From NCBI RefSeq assembly GCF_000423205.1, contig NZ_AUHN01000010.1, positions 275,020-339,019 on the forward strand: a DNA stretch of 64,000 bases, given 5' to 3'. How positions within the stretch are numbered: the first letter of the stretch is position 1; each line of letters begins with the position of its first letter. The stretch is from Jonesia quinghaiensis DSM 15701. Lineage in GTDB: Bacteria > Actinomycetota > Actinomycetes > Actinomycetales > Cellulomonadaceae. Shown here piece by piece: positions 44,632 to 54,891 of the stretch. A program made the translations under genes and the position numbers. Below the pieces are notes generated by a model. The model was not told the origin of the DNA and made no database searches. It was given only the letters and a program-made list of their open reading frames with translations.

Positions 44632-46218
44632 TTAGACGGGGTCTACTCCAGCGTGAATGAGCCCGTATATTGCGGAATCTGTGAGTGCTTCCCATGATGC
44701 TTCAAGGATGTTTGGGCCAACTCCGACAGTGAACCATGAGGTCACGCCGTCTGTTGTTTCGATGAGTACTCGGGTGATGGCGTCGGTGCCTTGTTCTTGG
44801 TCGAGGATCCGGACTTTGAAGTCGATGAGTTCGAATTTTGCGATCTCGGGGTAGATCCGTTCGACAGCGTTACGGAGGGCTTGGTCGAGTGCGTTGACTG
44901 GTCCGTTTCCTTCTGCGGTGATGATGATGCGTTCTCCGCCTGCGTGGATTTTTACGGTTGCTTCGGCGATTGCTTCGTCACCGGTTTCACCGTGATTTTC
45001 GACGATGGCTCGCCATGATTCCACACTGAAGTATGCGGGTAGCCCACCGGATACTTCGTCACGCAGAACGAGATCGAATGAGGCATCGGCGGCCTCGTAG
45101 GTGTAGCCCTGTTTTTCGGCGTGTTTTACTCGTTGAGTGATGCGGGTGAGGACGTCGTGTTGGCCTGCAAGGTCGAAACCTAGTTCGCGGCCTTTGAGTT
45201 CGATGGAGGCTCGCCCTGCCATGTCGGAGACCAGCATCCGCATGTCGTTACCGACCCGGGTTGGGTCGATGTGTTGGTAGAGGTCGGCGTCGACCTTTAT
45301 TGCCGATGCGTGAAGCCCTGCTTTGTGGGCAAAAGCGCTGGCACCGACGTAGGGCTGGCGCGCAAAGGGGGAAATGTTGGTGATTTCCGAAATGGCGTGC
45401 GCAATGCGGGTTGCATCATCGAGGCTTCCACCGTTGAGGACTGGGCGCCCGTACTTGATGTCGAGGTTCGCCACGGTGGTGATGAGGTCAACGTTGCCTG
45501 TTCGTTCTCCGTAGCCGTTGACTGTTCCTTGGAAGTGCCCGGCGCCTGCGTCAATGGCTGCGAGGGTGTTGGCAACTGCGCAACCCGAGTCGTTGTGGGC
45601 GTGCATCCCGAGGATCCCAGCACCAGTGTGGGCGCGGAGCTCTGTGATGATGTTGGTGACCCAGGTGGGAAGCATCCCTCCGTTGGTGTCGCAGAGGCAC
45701 ACAACCTCAGCGCCTGCTTCAAACGCGGTGAGCACGGCTTGGGTGGAGTACTGCGGGTCGTAGCGGTAGCCATCGAAAAAGTGTTCCGCATCGACAAATA
45801 CACGGCGTCCTTCATCTTTCAGGAACGCCACCGTGTCACGGATCATCGCGAGGTTTTCGGCGCCATCAGTTTTGAGAGCCCGCTCCACGTGGCGAATATC
45901 TGACTTTGCGACGAGGGTGATGACGGGCGCTTGTGAATCGAGAAGAGCGCGGACCTGTTTGTCGTCTTGAGCGCGCACCCCAACTTTGCGGGTTGCCCCG
46001 AACGCTGCCAACACCGCGTTGGTGAGGTGAAGTTCCTTGGCTGCCCGAGCGAAAAAGTCTGTGTCTTTGGGGACCGCGCCAGGCCAACCACCCTCAATGA
46101 ACCCCACACCCAACTCGTCAAGGAGCGGCGCAATAGCCAACTTATCTGTCACAGACAGGTTGATCCCCTCTTGCTGGGCACCGTCGCGCAGGGTCGTGTC
46201 GTACACGTGGAGGGTCAC
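44632..46218 (-). CDS. cimA: citramalate synthase
   Basis: 528-residue LeuA-like enzyme. VTLHVYDTTLRDGAQQEGINLSV starts the HMGL-like barrel; HAHNDSGCAVANTLAAI carries the metal histidines. The C-terminal LeuA-type allosteric region ends with LIETTDGVTSWFTVGVGPNILEASWEALTDS. Citramalate synthase condenses pyruvate and acetyl-CoA toward 2-oxobutyrate, giving isoleucine without threonine. 2-isopropylmalate synthase (LeuA) is a possible alternative, but the YDTTLRDGAQQEGI opening, 528-residue length and separate leuA-free context favour CimA. GTG start 46216-46218, gagaaag upstream. Preceded by an attenuator. Confidence 0.85.
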   Translation of the reverse strand: MTLHVYDTTLRDGAQQEGINLSVTDKLAIAPLLDELGVGFIEGGWPGAVPKDTDFFARAAKELHLTNAVLAAFGATRKVGVRAQDDKQVRALLDSQAPVITLVAKSDIRHVERALKTDGAENLAMIRDTVAFLKDEGRRVFVDAEHFFDGYRYDPQYSTQAVLTAFEAGAEVVCLCDTNGGMLPTWVTNIITELRAHTGAGILGMHAHNDSGCAVANTLAAIDAGAGHFQGTVNGYGERTGNVDLITTVANLDIKYGRPVLNGGSLDDATRIAHAISEITNISPFARQPYVGASAFAHKAGLHASAIKVDADLYQHIDPTRVGNDMRMLVSDMAGRASIELKGRELGFDLAGQHDVLTRITQRVKHAEKQGYTYEAADASFDLVLRDEVSGGLPAYFSVESWRAIVENHGETGDEAIAEATVKIHAGGERIIITAEGNGPVNALDQALRNAVERIYPEIAKFELIDFKVRILDQEQGTDAITRVLIETTDGVTSWFTVGVGPNILEASWEALTDSAIYGLIHAGVDPV

Positions 46219-46328
46219 GGTCTTTCTCAACTTTCGCTCTATGGGGCTAACGGCTGTGCTGCAGATCAACACGCTGGAGGGTTACTCGCTGGCGATGTTG
46301 CTGGCTGGGCTGGGTGTGCTTTGCCAAC

Positions 46329-46360
46329 AAAAAAACCTCCCGATGGGGTCATGGGAGGTT
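46329..46360 (-). terminator. cimA leader intrinsic terminator (attenuator)
   Basis: Read on the minus strand: AACCTCCC, 11-base loop, GGGAGGTT, then a run of seven T. It lies about 110 bases upstream of the cimA start, inside the 5' leader. A terminator inside a leader is the mark of transcription attenuation. Confidence 0.85.
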
Positions 46361-46364
46361 TGCA

Positions 46365-46387
46365 CGTTCGACGGGGTGAGTCGAACG
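46365..46387 (-). other. cimA leader upstream hairpin
   Basis: CGTTCGAC and GTCGAACG with a seven-base loop, between the leader peptide stop and the terminator. Candidate pause hairpin or partner of an alternative antiterminator. Confidence 0.7.
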
Positions 46388-46389
46388 CG

Positions 46390-46419
46390 CTAACAAATAA
46401 TGAGCTGCTGCAGTGCCAT
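46390..46419 (-). CDS. cimA leader peptide MALQQLIIC
   Basis: Nine-codon frame (ATG to TAG) on the minus strand; ends with Leu-Ile-Ile-Cys and its stop is two bases before the first hairpin. The run of Leu-Ile-Ile codons should sense charged tRNA-Ile/Leu, as in other branched-chain leaders. Its ATG lies seven bases after a TAGAAT -10 box (46427-46432) that has TTGGCC 17 bases further upstream (46450-46455), so the leader appears to be translated from a leaderless RNA. Too short for a normal ORF search. Confidence 0.7.
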   Translation of the reverse strand: MALQQLIIC

Positions 46420-46426
46420 AGGCCAC

Positions 46427-46455
46427 ATTCTATGCTCGGTGTCCACTACGGCCAA
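46427..46455 (-). promoter_or_regulatory. cimA promoter
   Basis: TTGGCC, 17-base spacer, TAGAAT. The transcription start is expected at or next to the leader ATG at 46419. Confidence 0.6.
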
Positions 46456-46532
46456 TCCCCGTCTCACAGTCAGGGATTTCTTCACCCGCCCGATGCATCG
46501 GCACGTTTAGTGATTGGCCCACGCACCAGTGT

Positions 46533-46547
46533 TGTTACTCAGTAACA
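46533..46547. promoter_or_regulatory. PadR operator half 1
   Basis: Palindrome GTTACTCAGTAAC (13 bp, flanked by T/A to form 15), upstream of the PadR gene start at 46617. A second identical 13-mer is at 46579-46591. Two identical palindromes 46 bases apart in front of a PadR-family gene are typical autoregulatory sites. Confidence 0.7.
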
Positions 46548-46578
46548 GGTTGAGTCATGCTCACACCAGCGCATCCAA

Positions 46579-46591
46579 GTTACTCAGTAAC
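46579..46591. promoter_or_regulatory. PadR operator half 2
   Basis: Second copy of GTTACTCAGTAAC, between the first copy and the PadR start. Confidence 0.7.
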
Positions 46592-46616
46592 ATCACTGGT
46601 CAACCAAGGAGAGAAC

Positions 46617-47243
46617 ATGTCAGTCAGACACGGACTGCTCACCATCCTCACGGAAACCCCATTGCCTGGGTACGATGTGCGCCGCGAATTCGAACAACGG
46701 ACAGGCGGTACCTGGCCGCTCAACATTTCCCAAATCTACTCAACACTGCAACGCCTCGAACGCGATGGATTAGCCACTCAAAGCGACTCCGACCAATCCG
46801 GCGCAACAATCTGGACGATCACCCAAGCCGGTGAAAAAGAGGCACGCACGTGGTGGTATTCAGCTGCCCCAAGGAACACCCCAACCCGCCAAGAAGTCAC
46901 CATTAAAGTGGCACTTGCCGTCACCTCACCACACATTGACACCGCTGCTGTTGTCAGCGCACAACGCACAGAAACCCTGACAGCACTGCGCGACTACACT
47001 CGTCTCAAATCTCGACTAGGCCCCATGGCCACATTGAGCCGGGACGACGCCGCCTGGTCGCTCCTACTCGACTCTTACATCTTCACCCTGGAAGCTGAAC
47101 TGCGGTGGCTCGACCACGTTGAATCACGAATTGCTATGGGCCTCGGTGCGGCCCACACCGCCACCTTTCAACCTTCTCCCCACGCCGCCGACGTTGCTAG
47201 CCCACCAGTGAGCATTAACGCAAGCAAGGGGGATGCCCAGTGA
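46617..47243 (+). CDS. PadR-family transcriptional regulator
   Basis: 208 residues. N-terminal winged helix: VRHGLLTILTETPLPGYDVRREFEQRTGG, NISQIYSTLQRLERDGLA, then a helical C-terminal dimerisation region with EAELRWLDHVESRIAMG. Start ATG 46617 has aaggagaga upstream. It overlaps the GTG start of the following ABC ATPase by two bases and so likely controls this transporter, by repression relieved by a transported or toxic compound, as in other PadR-ABC pairs. Confidence 0.88.
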   Translation: MSVRHGLLTILTETPLPGYDVRREFEQRTGGTWPLNISQIYSTLQRLERDGLATQSDSDQSGATIWTITQAGEKEARTWWYSAAPRNTPTRQEVTIKVALAVTSPHIDTAAVVSAQRTETLTALRDYTRLKSRLGPMATLSRDDAAWSLLLDSYIFTLEAELRWLDHVESRIAMGLGAAHTATFQPSPHAADVASPPVSINASKGDAQ

Positions 47244-47967
47244 GTGACATCGCCATTCAACTCCAGTCCGTCACACACACACCTACCCAGACGGTATGAC
47301 AACACGGGTCATCCTCGACAGTGTTGACCTCAGCGTCACCCGCGGGGAACTAGTCGCCATCATGGGACCTTCCGGTGCCGGAAAATCGACTCTTCTCAAC
47401 ATTATTTCCGGCATAACAACACCGGACTCTGGACACGTTTTTGTTGCCCAAACCTATTTGCGGGGAACAACTGCAACAGAACGCGCTGCCCTGCGCAGGT
47501 CATCGTTTGGGACCGTCCACCAGCGGGGTAACCTCATCGAGGCACTCACCATGGAAGAGAACGTTGCCCTCCCCCTAGAACTCAATGGGGAACGGCCCCG
47601 GCGCGCCTGCCAACAAGCTCGCCTGCTTCTCACTGACCAAGGCTTGGGTGACGTATGCGAACTTTTCCCCCACCAGGTTTCGGGCGGGCAACGGCAACTC
47701 GCCGCAGTGCTCGCCGCGTTGTCATCACACAGAGACATCATCCTCGCCGATGAACCCACAGGGGCGCTTGACAGCGCCGCAGGTGACGAGGTCATGCGCC
47801 TCATCCGAGCGCACATTGATGCCGGGGCGACGGGGCTATTCGTCACCCATGATGCCCGTGACGCTGCATGGGCTGACCGAGTCATCTACCTCAAAGACGG
47901 AACAATCACCTCAGATACAGGCACCAGTATGTCTACCGCCACCCTGCTCGGCGGTGAGACACGATGA
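47240..47967 (+). CDS. ABC transporter ATP-binding protein, 5' end frameshifted
   Basis: Exporter-type ATPase next to an FtsX-like permease (MacB/LolD type). The core from ATG 47296 (MTTRVILDSVDLSV) has Walker A GPSGAGKS, Q-loop VHQRGNLIEALT, signature VSGGQRQ, Walker B LADEPTGALD and the THD switch. Family members begin about 20 residues earlier. Those residues are present from GTG 47240 (VSDIAIQLQSVTHT...) but end at a TGA at 47297-47299: a (CA)5 tract at 47272-47282 shifts the frame. With one CA fewer the frame would join as THTYPDGMTTR, restoring the A-loop tyrosine. As read, the gene is either started at 47296 or broken. Confidence 0.7.
47272..47282 (+). repeat. CA dinucleotide tract at the ATPase start
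   Basis: Five CA units plus C. Loss of one unit puts the GTG 47240 start in frame with the ATPase. Confidence 0.65.
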
Positions 47968-50237
47968 AACGTGCCTTCTCACACTCACCTGTCGCGATCA
48001 AACTTGGATTGCGCGATCTCAAGAACAACCCGATCGCGACAGGTGTCCTCATTGTCATCCTCAGCATTGTTCTCGGCTACGCTGTGTCTCTCTTTGTTGA
48101 TCAACGGATCGCTTGGACCTCTAGTTTCCTCGAGGATCAACAGGAAGTTGGTATGACGTTTTCAGCACTCGATGCGTCATCACCTGACCCAGCTTCACCG
48201 ACATTTGACCTATTCGCCAGCTTCTCGGAGCGGCCAACCTCAACCGAGGATTACCTAGACGGGTCCATGCCCTACGGCAGCGGAGAATCTGACTTTGCAT
48301 TACTCAATGATGTTCTTGAAGATGCGATAGCAACATACCCAATCACAGCCACACTTAATGACGAACCAACGGCGGTAAGGCAAGATGGCTACCTGATAGA
48401 TCAGTCGATCGTAGGTCTCGCGGCAGACTGGTCACGCCCTGAGATGTCGGGGCTTTTCACATTAGAGACCGGTAGGCTCCCGAAAGCAGATAACGAAATT
48501 GTGGTAGCCAGCAGCAAACCCGAATCATATGTACGTCGCCACGACTCGTATAGAAACGCATCATCCGATCACATACACACACTGCAGGTTGGCGATTCCA
48601 TCACGCTCACCACCGGTGTTAATACCAGCCCTTACACCGTTGTGGGCGCATTCACCCCCACAATACAACGCTTAACAGGTGACATTCTGTTTTCACATAA
48701 TGTGGGAATAGTGGAGAAGTCCGAACGCCCGCAAACACTCAGCGACGACTGGCCACCGGACGATTCCTCGAAGCACTCTGAATTTGCCGCCCAACAGCCG
48801 CAAGAATTACTCTATCTACTCCCTTCTGGCCGGCTCACCGATTCTCAAACACTCAACTTAGTCATCCCTCTAACAGCTGAAGCCGGTGATGGGGGCTTCG
48901 GGCTGCGACCGTTGGGGAGAATCCCTCGTTAGCACTTGAAGCGTTCGACCTCCGCGCTGATGCAGACGCATTAAACCCTGTATGGAGCTGGTCATTAGTA
49001 TCCATACTCTATGCCTTAGGGTTACTCACCGTCGTCATGGTGCTGTCGTTTCCGCTCTATGCTCGAAGTCACCGCCGCCGCACCATTGAGTTAACACAAC
49101 TTCAACGCATTGGCGCTGGGCAACGCACCATGTTACTGAGTCGTCTAGTTCCTGCGCTGCTCATCGGCAGTGTCGTGGCTATTTTCGCTATCACAGGCAA
49201 CGCCGTTCTTTTCCACAGGAGTAACCCATATCTTGGGTGGCAAGGAATCGCACATACCCATGCGTATCTCTATATCATCGTGTTTTCTGTACTTGGAGCG
49301 TTCATCACTACGCTCATCCCAGCTGTGGCCGCATCTCTCTACACCCGTTTGACGGTTAACGCTCCTATTGAGCACATCCATAATCCCAGCGCAATGGAGG
49401 GAGGTTTCAGGAGTAAAAACCGTTCACACGCGAGTTATCTTGTCCTTACCGTTGCGGGCCCGACGCTCATACTCGCCGCCTTTGCTTTAATGTTTGTCTC
49501 CGCCACAACGCTCGGCCCCGGGTGCCGCTCACCTGAGATCGAATGCAGCTACGCCCCCCTTGGTATCACAACCGCTGTTGGGGCTAGCCTTCGGTGGGGT
49601 TTTCCTTCTCATTGGCGCATATCTCACGATACCCACAGCTATTCGCGGTATCGAGCGGCTATCCCAAGACAAGTCGCTACCCCAAAGGTATGCCGCCCGG
49701 GAACTCGCGGCCCGCCCCATCGTGACTGCACACTCGGTTTTACCCTTGGCTCTCCTTATGACAATAGGCGTTGTCTTTAACTCTGTTGCTCAGCAACATG
49801 ACACAGAGGGACAAATGATGGGACCGGCGGGCGAGTACATCAGACTGGTTACTTATGCCTTTGCACTGCCGATTTCTGTGGTTTCGGTTTTGGTCATCAC
49901 CTACTCCGGATTGCTTTCTCGAGATGAGATAGCGCTGAGCCGTGCACCGTTGTCACGGCAGGGACTCAACCCTCACGAGCTACGCCGCATTGACGTGTTC
50001 CGGGCTGTTTATATAGCCGCAGTGTCAGCCGGGTTTGCATTAGTTCTTGGCACGTTGACCGGTGTGATCCTGATGTACTACCGCGCCGAGTACAACCAAG
50101 GTGATCCTGTCAGTGTTGCCGCCTGGCTGCCGTCTTATCCCACACTGATTGCCGTTGTCTTGCCCTTGGCGCTCAGCCCGGTTATTGGTTCGTTGATTGG
50201 TCAACGTCACGCACGCATCGCCATGGAATCTACCTAA
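47964..50237 (+). pseudogene. FtsX-like ABC permease broken by two single-base frameshifts
   Basis: Three frames together read as one MacB-type permease of about 757 residues. Segment 1 (47964-48890) has a membrane helix (TGVLIVILSIVLGYAVSLFV) and a periplasmic domain. At GGGGG 48891-48895 one G seems missing: the next frame continues GLRAATVGENPSLALEAFDLR, then the helix VSILYALGLLTVVMVLSF. At GGGG 49580-49583 one G seems extra, after which GLAFGGVFLLIGAYLTI and the rest run to 50237. Stop codons at 48930 prevent read-through. The 4-base overlap with the ATPase gene marks an operon. Confidence 0.75.
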
Positions 50238-50285
50238 ACCAGGCCGCCACACCACGCAAGAACCTAAGTGCCACGTGCACGCACT

Positions 50286-50328
50286 AAGGGCGGGGCTACG
50301 GAACACAATGTTCCGCAGCCCCGCCCTT
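50286..50328. terminator. bidirectional terminator
   Basis: AAGGGCGGGGCT and CGGAACA paired with their complements around a three-base loop (one mismatched base on each side), between the ABC locus (plus) and ilvE (minus). Confidence 0.8.
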
Positions 50329-50383
50329 GCGTTACTGTGCCCTAGCGTGCACAACGGGAAGCCCTACGTGCTTCCGTCTGCCT

Positions 50384-51511
50384 TTATGCCAGGCGGGTCA
50401 TCCACCCGTGGCGGTCTTCGCGGCGACCATTCTGAATGTCAGTGAGTTCAGCCCGCACATCCATGGTGAGAGCGCCTGGTTCACCGTTGTTGATTGTCAC
50501 GTCGAAGGTGCCGTCAGCGAGCCGACCAATCGGCGTCACCACTGCTGCCGTGCCACAGGCGAACGCTTCAACAATCTGACCGGATTCAAGATCTGTGCGC
50601 AGATCGGCCAAAGTTACCCGGCGTTCGTGCACCTCAATCCCACGGTCAACAAGCAATTGGATGATCGACATTCGTGTCACACCCTGCAGGATTGACCCAG
50701 ACAATTTCGGGGTGACAACACTGCCGTCGCTGTGCACGAAGAACACATTCATGCCACCAAGCTCTTCAATGGCTGGCTCAGGTGCTCCATCAAGGAAGCA
50801 GACCTGATCGAAGCCATCTTTCGCCGCTTCACGTTGAGGAAGCAAAGACGCCGCATAGTTGCCACCGCATTTCGCCTCGCCAGTACCGCCCTTACCCGCA
50901 CGGGCGAATTCCTGTGAAATCCAAATGCTGACTGGCTTCACTCCACCAGCGAAGTATGGTCCCACGGGGGAAGCAATAACGAGGTGTTCTACCTCAAGTG
51001 ATGGGCGAACCCCAAGGAACGCCTCGGAGGCAAACATGAACGGGCGCAGGTACAGGCTCGCCTCGTCCCCTGTGGGGATCCAGTCAATATCTGTGCGCAC
51101 AAGAGCCGCCACAGACGCGAGGAAATCATCCGCGCTCAATTCGGGGAGTGCAAGACGGTGCGCCGACCGCGCGTAGCGCATGGCATTTTGTTCTGGTCGG
51201 AATGACCACACGGAACCATCAGCGTGTTTGTAGGCTTTGAGTCCTTCAAAAACTTCTTGGCCGTAGTGCAGCACTGCGGCAGCTGGGTCCATCAACAGTG
51301 GGCCATATTTTTCGACGCGCCGGTTGGTCCAACCGTCAGCGGCGGTCCACGAAACCCGTGACATGTGATCAGTGAACACGGTGCCAAACTTTGGTTTTGC
51401 TTTCAGCGCTTCCCGGTCTGCCACGGATGCCGGTGAGTCTGACGTCACCACATCGAAGTCAGCAACCAGTTCATCGAGGGAACGAGTGTTCTTGTCGAGC
51501 GTTGAGCTCAT
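50384..51511 (-). CDS. ilvE: branched-chain amino-acid aminotransferase
   Basis: Final transamination for Ile, Leu and Val. Fold-IV PLP enzyme of 375 residues: EVFEGLKAYKHADGSVWSFRPEQNAMRYARSAHRLALP, SLYLRPFMFASE, KCGGNYAASLLPQREAAKDGFDQVCFLD with the PLP lysine in the KCGGNYAASL region, and a C-terminal GTAAVVTPIG block. Downstream of leuB on the same strand but separated by a hairpin terminator. Confidence 0.95.
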   Translation of the reverse strand: MSSTLDKNTRSLDELVADFDVVTSDSPASVADREALKAKPKFGTVFTDHMSRVSWTAADGWTNRRVEKYGPLLMDPAAAVLHYGQEVFEGLKAYKHADGSVWSFRPEQNAMRYARSAHRLALPELSADDFLASVAALVRTDIDWIPTGDEASLYLRPFMFASEAFLGVRPSLEVEHLVIASPVGPYFAGGVKPVSIWISQEFARAGKGGTGEAKCGGNYAASLLPQREAAKDGFDQVCFLDGAPEPAIEELGGMNVFFVHSDGSVVTPKLSGSILQGVTRMSIIQLLVDRGIEVHERRVTLADLRTDLESGQIVEAFACGTAAVVTPIGRLADGTFDVTINNGEPGALTMDVRAELTDIQNGRREDRHGWMTRLA

Positions 51512-51628
51512 GTTTTCGGCCTTTCAACTGACGACCCGGGGCGCTCCCCCACTGGGGAACGCGCAATGGTCTCATTATAGAAGCCGAGCCTCCCACGTCA
51601 CTGCCACAGGCACCCACGTCAGGTGTGA

Positions 51629-51660
51629 GTGTGTCGGCGAACGAACGCTCGCCGACACAC
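51629..51660 (-). terminator. leuB terminator
   Basis: 12-bp stem GTGTGTCGGCGA/TCGCCGACACAC, eight-base loop, between the leuB stop and ilvE start. Confidence 0.75.
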
Positions 51661-51682
51661 AACAACATTACCGTTGTGGTAC

Positions 51683-52726
51683 TTATCCGCGGATTCGGTC
51701 GGTAATGGCTTGCCCAACTTCAGCGGTTGACCGCGTGGTTGTCCCACGCTCAACGAGGTCCGCGGCAACAGCAGATTCAACACGGCGCGCTTGCTCGCCG
51801 TAGCCCAAATGATCCAGCATGAGCGCTACAGAAAGCACTGTCGCTGTGGGGTCTGCTTTCCCTTGGCCTGCAATATCTGGGGCAGAGCCGTGAACAGGCT
51901 CGAACATGGATGGCGCGGTGCGGTCGGGGTTGATATTGGCCGATGCCGCTAGCCCGATGCCACCGGTGATTGCGGCAGCTTGGTCTGTGAGGATGTCACC
52001 AAACAGGTTGTCGGTGACTATGACATCAAATCGCGACGGGTTCGTCGTGAGGAAAATTGTGGCTGCATCGACGTGCAGGTAGTCGGTTGTGACCTCAGGG
52101 AACTCTTCGTTGAGGCGCTCCACTGTCCGGCGCCACAAGTGCCCTGCGTGCACGAGGACATTGTGTTTGTGCACCAAGGTCAGGTGTTTGCGTTCCCGGG
52201 CGGCGGCGCGGGTGAAGGCGTCACGTACAACACGTTCCACACCGAATGCGGTGTTCACTGACACCTCGTTGGCGACCTCGTGTGGTGTGCCGACACGAAT
52301 CGCGCCGCCGTTACCGACATAAGGACCTTCGGTTCCTTCGCGAACGACGAGGAAGTCGATGTCGCCTGGGTGCGCGAGGGGCGAGGTCACACCTTCGTAG
52401 AGTTTCCCTGGGCGCAGGTTCACGTAGTGGTCAAGCGAGAATCGGAGTTTGAGGAGCAGACCGCGTTCTAGAACACCTGATGGCACAGTGGGGTCACCAA
52501 TTGCTCCCAGGAGGATCGCATCATGAGTGCGGATGGCGTTGAGGTCCTCGTCAGTGAGGGTTTCGCCTGTTTCGTGCCAGCGTTTTGCACCAAGGTTGAA
52601 CTCAGTGGGAGCAACGGAAACGCCTGTCCCTGTCAGCGCTGCGTCAAGCGCAGCGAGCCCTTGTTCAACTACCTCGATGCCGATGCCGTCCCCTGCGACG
52701 ACTGCCAAGTTGATGTTCTGCGTCAT
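51683..52726 (-). CDS. leuB: 3-isopropylmalate dehydrogenase
   Basis: Third leucine-specific step (oxidative decarboxylation). [19 protein letters not shown] at the N-terminus; the substrate/metal region with [12 protein letters not shown] and the NAD region [21 protein letters not shown] are typical. Length 347. The ATG 52726 follows TAGTCT by six bases, so it looks leaderless. Confidence 0.95.
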   Translation of the reverse strand: MTQNINLAVVAGDGIGIEVVEQGLAALDAALTGTGVSVAPTEFNLGAKRWHETGETLTDEDLNAIRTHDAILLGAIGDPTVPSGVLERGLLLKLRFSLDHYVNLRPGKLYEGVTSPLAHPGDIDFLVVREGTEGPYVGNGGAIRVGTPHEVANEVSVNTAFGVERVVRDAFTRAAARERKHLTLVHKHNVLVHAGHLWRRTVERLNEEFPEVTTDYLHVDAATIFLTTNPSRFDVIVTDNLFGDILTDQAAAITGGIGLAASANINPDRTAPSMFEPVHGSAPDIAGQGKADPTATVLSVALMLDHLGYGEQARRVESAVAADLVERGTTTRSTAEVGQAITDRIRG

Positions 52727-52780
52727 AGCAACAGACTACCCGCGTTGTCCACGAAGCGGGATGGCAGTTTCACGATGCGG

Positions 52781-53695
52781 TCACACGTTCCATCGCCTCT
52801 GCAGCAGATCCAGCAACATCTTTGCTGTGTCTCGCTGAAACTCTCTTACATGGGGCGCACCTGGCGGACTAGGTTGTTCAGCCATGTATACGCAGTACGC
52901 AGCGAAACCAGCCAAAACGGCATCAATATCCCGGTCAGGGACCGAGAAGAAAAGATCATGCATGAGCGCTTGGTCAACGTCAAACAACGGATCATTCCGC
53001 AAACAATCAACAACAAACATCAACCCGTCATACATGGGAGAGCCTTGAACGCAGTGGGGCCAATCAACAAGCCACACCTTGCCTGTTTCATCGATCAATA
53101 CGTTGTCTAAGCGCAGGTCATTGTGAACTATGTGGTCCCCGCGAACAACATCAACCGCAGATTCAGCCAACTCATAAACCTTAGCCACATCGCTGACAGC
53201 CCATCCGGCCAACGCGGCGCAGTTTGCTGGGACTTTACGCCACAACGAGAATGCCGGACTCAACTCGTCACCAGCATCTGGCAATTCTGCCAACGCGCCC
53301 GCAGCAGGCGGAAGAACAGCGATGGCGTCTAACACTTTCTCGGCGTCGCCCAATCCTTCCGGAGCTAGCCCTTCAATGTCGTCGAACACCAAGACAATCC
53401 AGTGAGCTCGACCAATAGCATCACGCCATCCCCGTAATCGTGGAACCGGAACAACAGATGGAAGACCACCCATCACCTCTCGTTCGCGGACGAGTAAGTC
53501 ATAGGTATCCGAGTCAACTGCACGCGCAACAGCCTTCACAAAGCCACTCACCCCTGTATAAGTGCGCACCCTGGAGGCGACACTCACCGAGAAACCACCC
53601 GGCTGACTCTGCGTCCAGACAACCGACCCGCCCAACATCGCCTCAACAAAGGCCACCGCTTCTTTCGGTAACTCACCCCACGTCATACGCACCAT
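52781..53695 (-). CDS. APH-family phosphotransferase (kinase-like)
   Basis: 304-residue protein-kinase-like phosphotransferase. Catalytic loop VHNDLRLDNVLID (HxDxxxxN) and the metal DxD-type LVDWPH follow in order; the N-lobe contains the usual helix-rich ATP lobe. Many such actinobacterial proteins phosphorylate aminoglycosides or other small alcohols, but the substrate here is unknown and resistance should not be assumed. It stands alone between leuB and ilvC. Confidence 0.8.
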   Translation of the reverse strand: MVRMTWGELPKEAVAFVEAMLGGSVVWTQSQPGGFSVSVASRVRTYTGVSGFVKAVARAVDSDTYDLLVREREVMGGLPSVVPVPRLRGWRDAIGRAHWIVLVFDDIEGLAPEGLGDAEKVLDAIAVLPPAAGALAELPDAGDELSPAFSLWRKVPANCAALAGWAVSDVAKVYELAESAVDVVRGDHIVHNDLRLDNVLIDETGKVWLVDWPHCVQGSPMYDGLMFVVDCLRNDPLFDVDQALMHDLFFSVPDRDIDAVLAGFAAYCVYMAEQPSPPGAPHVREFQRDTAKMLLDLLQRRWNV

Positions 53696-53749
53696 GCAGG
53701 CACCCTAACAGTGCACTGAGTTGCATAACGACTGAATTTCTTCATGTCG

Positions 53750-53789
53750 AAGGCCCGCACTCCCCCGTGAGAGAGGAAGTACGGGCCTT
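53750..53789 (-). terminator. ilvBNC operon terminator
   Basis: AAGGCCCG, one mismatch, ACT, 16-base loop, AGT, CGGGCCTT; placed 19 bases after the ilvC stop. Confidence 0.75.
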
Positions 53790-53808
53790 CGGTGAGACGC
53801 GGTGCTAT

Positions 53809-54891
<1,083 letters not shown>

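Noticed and set aside
46390..46428. Longer cimA leader peptide starting MWP at 46428
   Set aside because: That ATG overlaps the TAGAAT -10 box, so the codon would lie upstream of the expected transcript start.
47964..50237. Three separate small membrane-protein genes in the permease region
   Set aside because: They join into one permease when two G-tract shifts are corrected.
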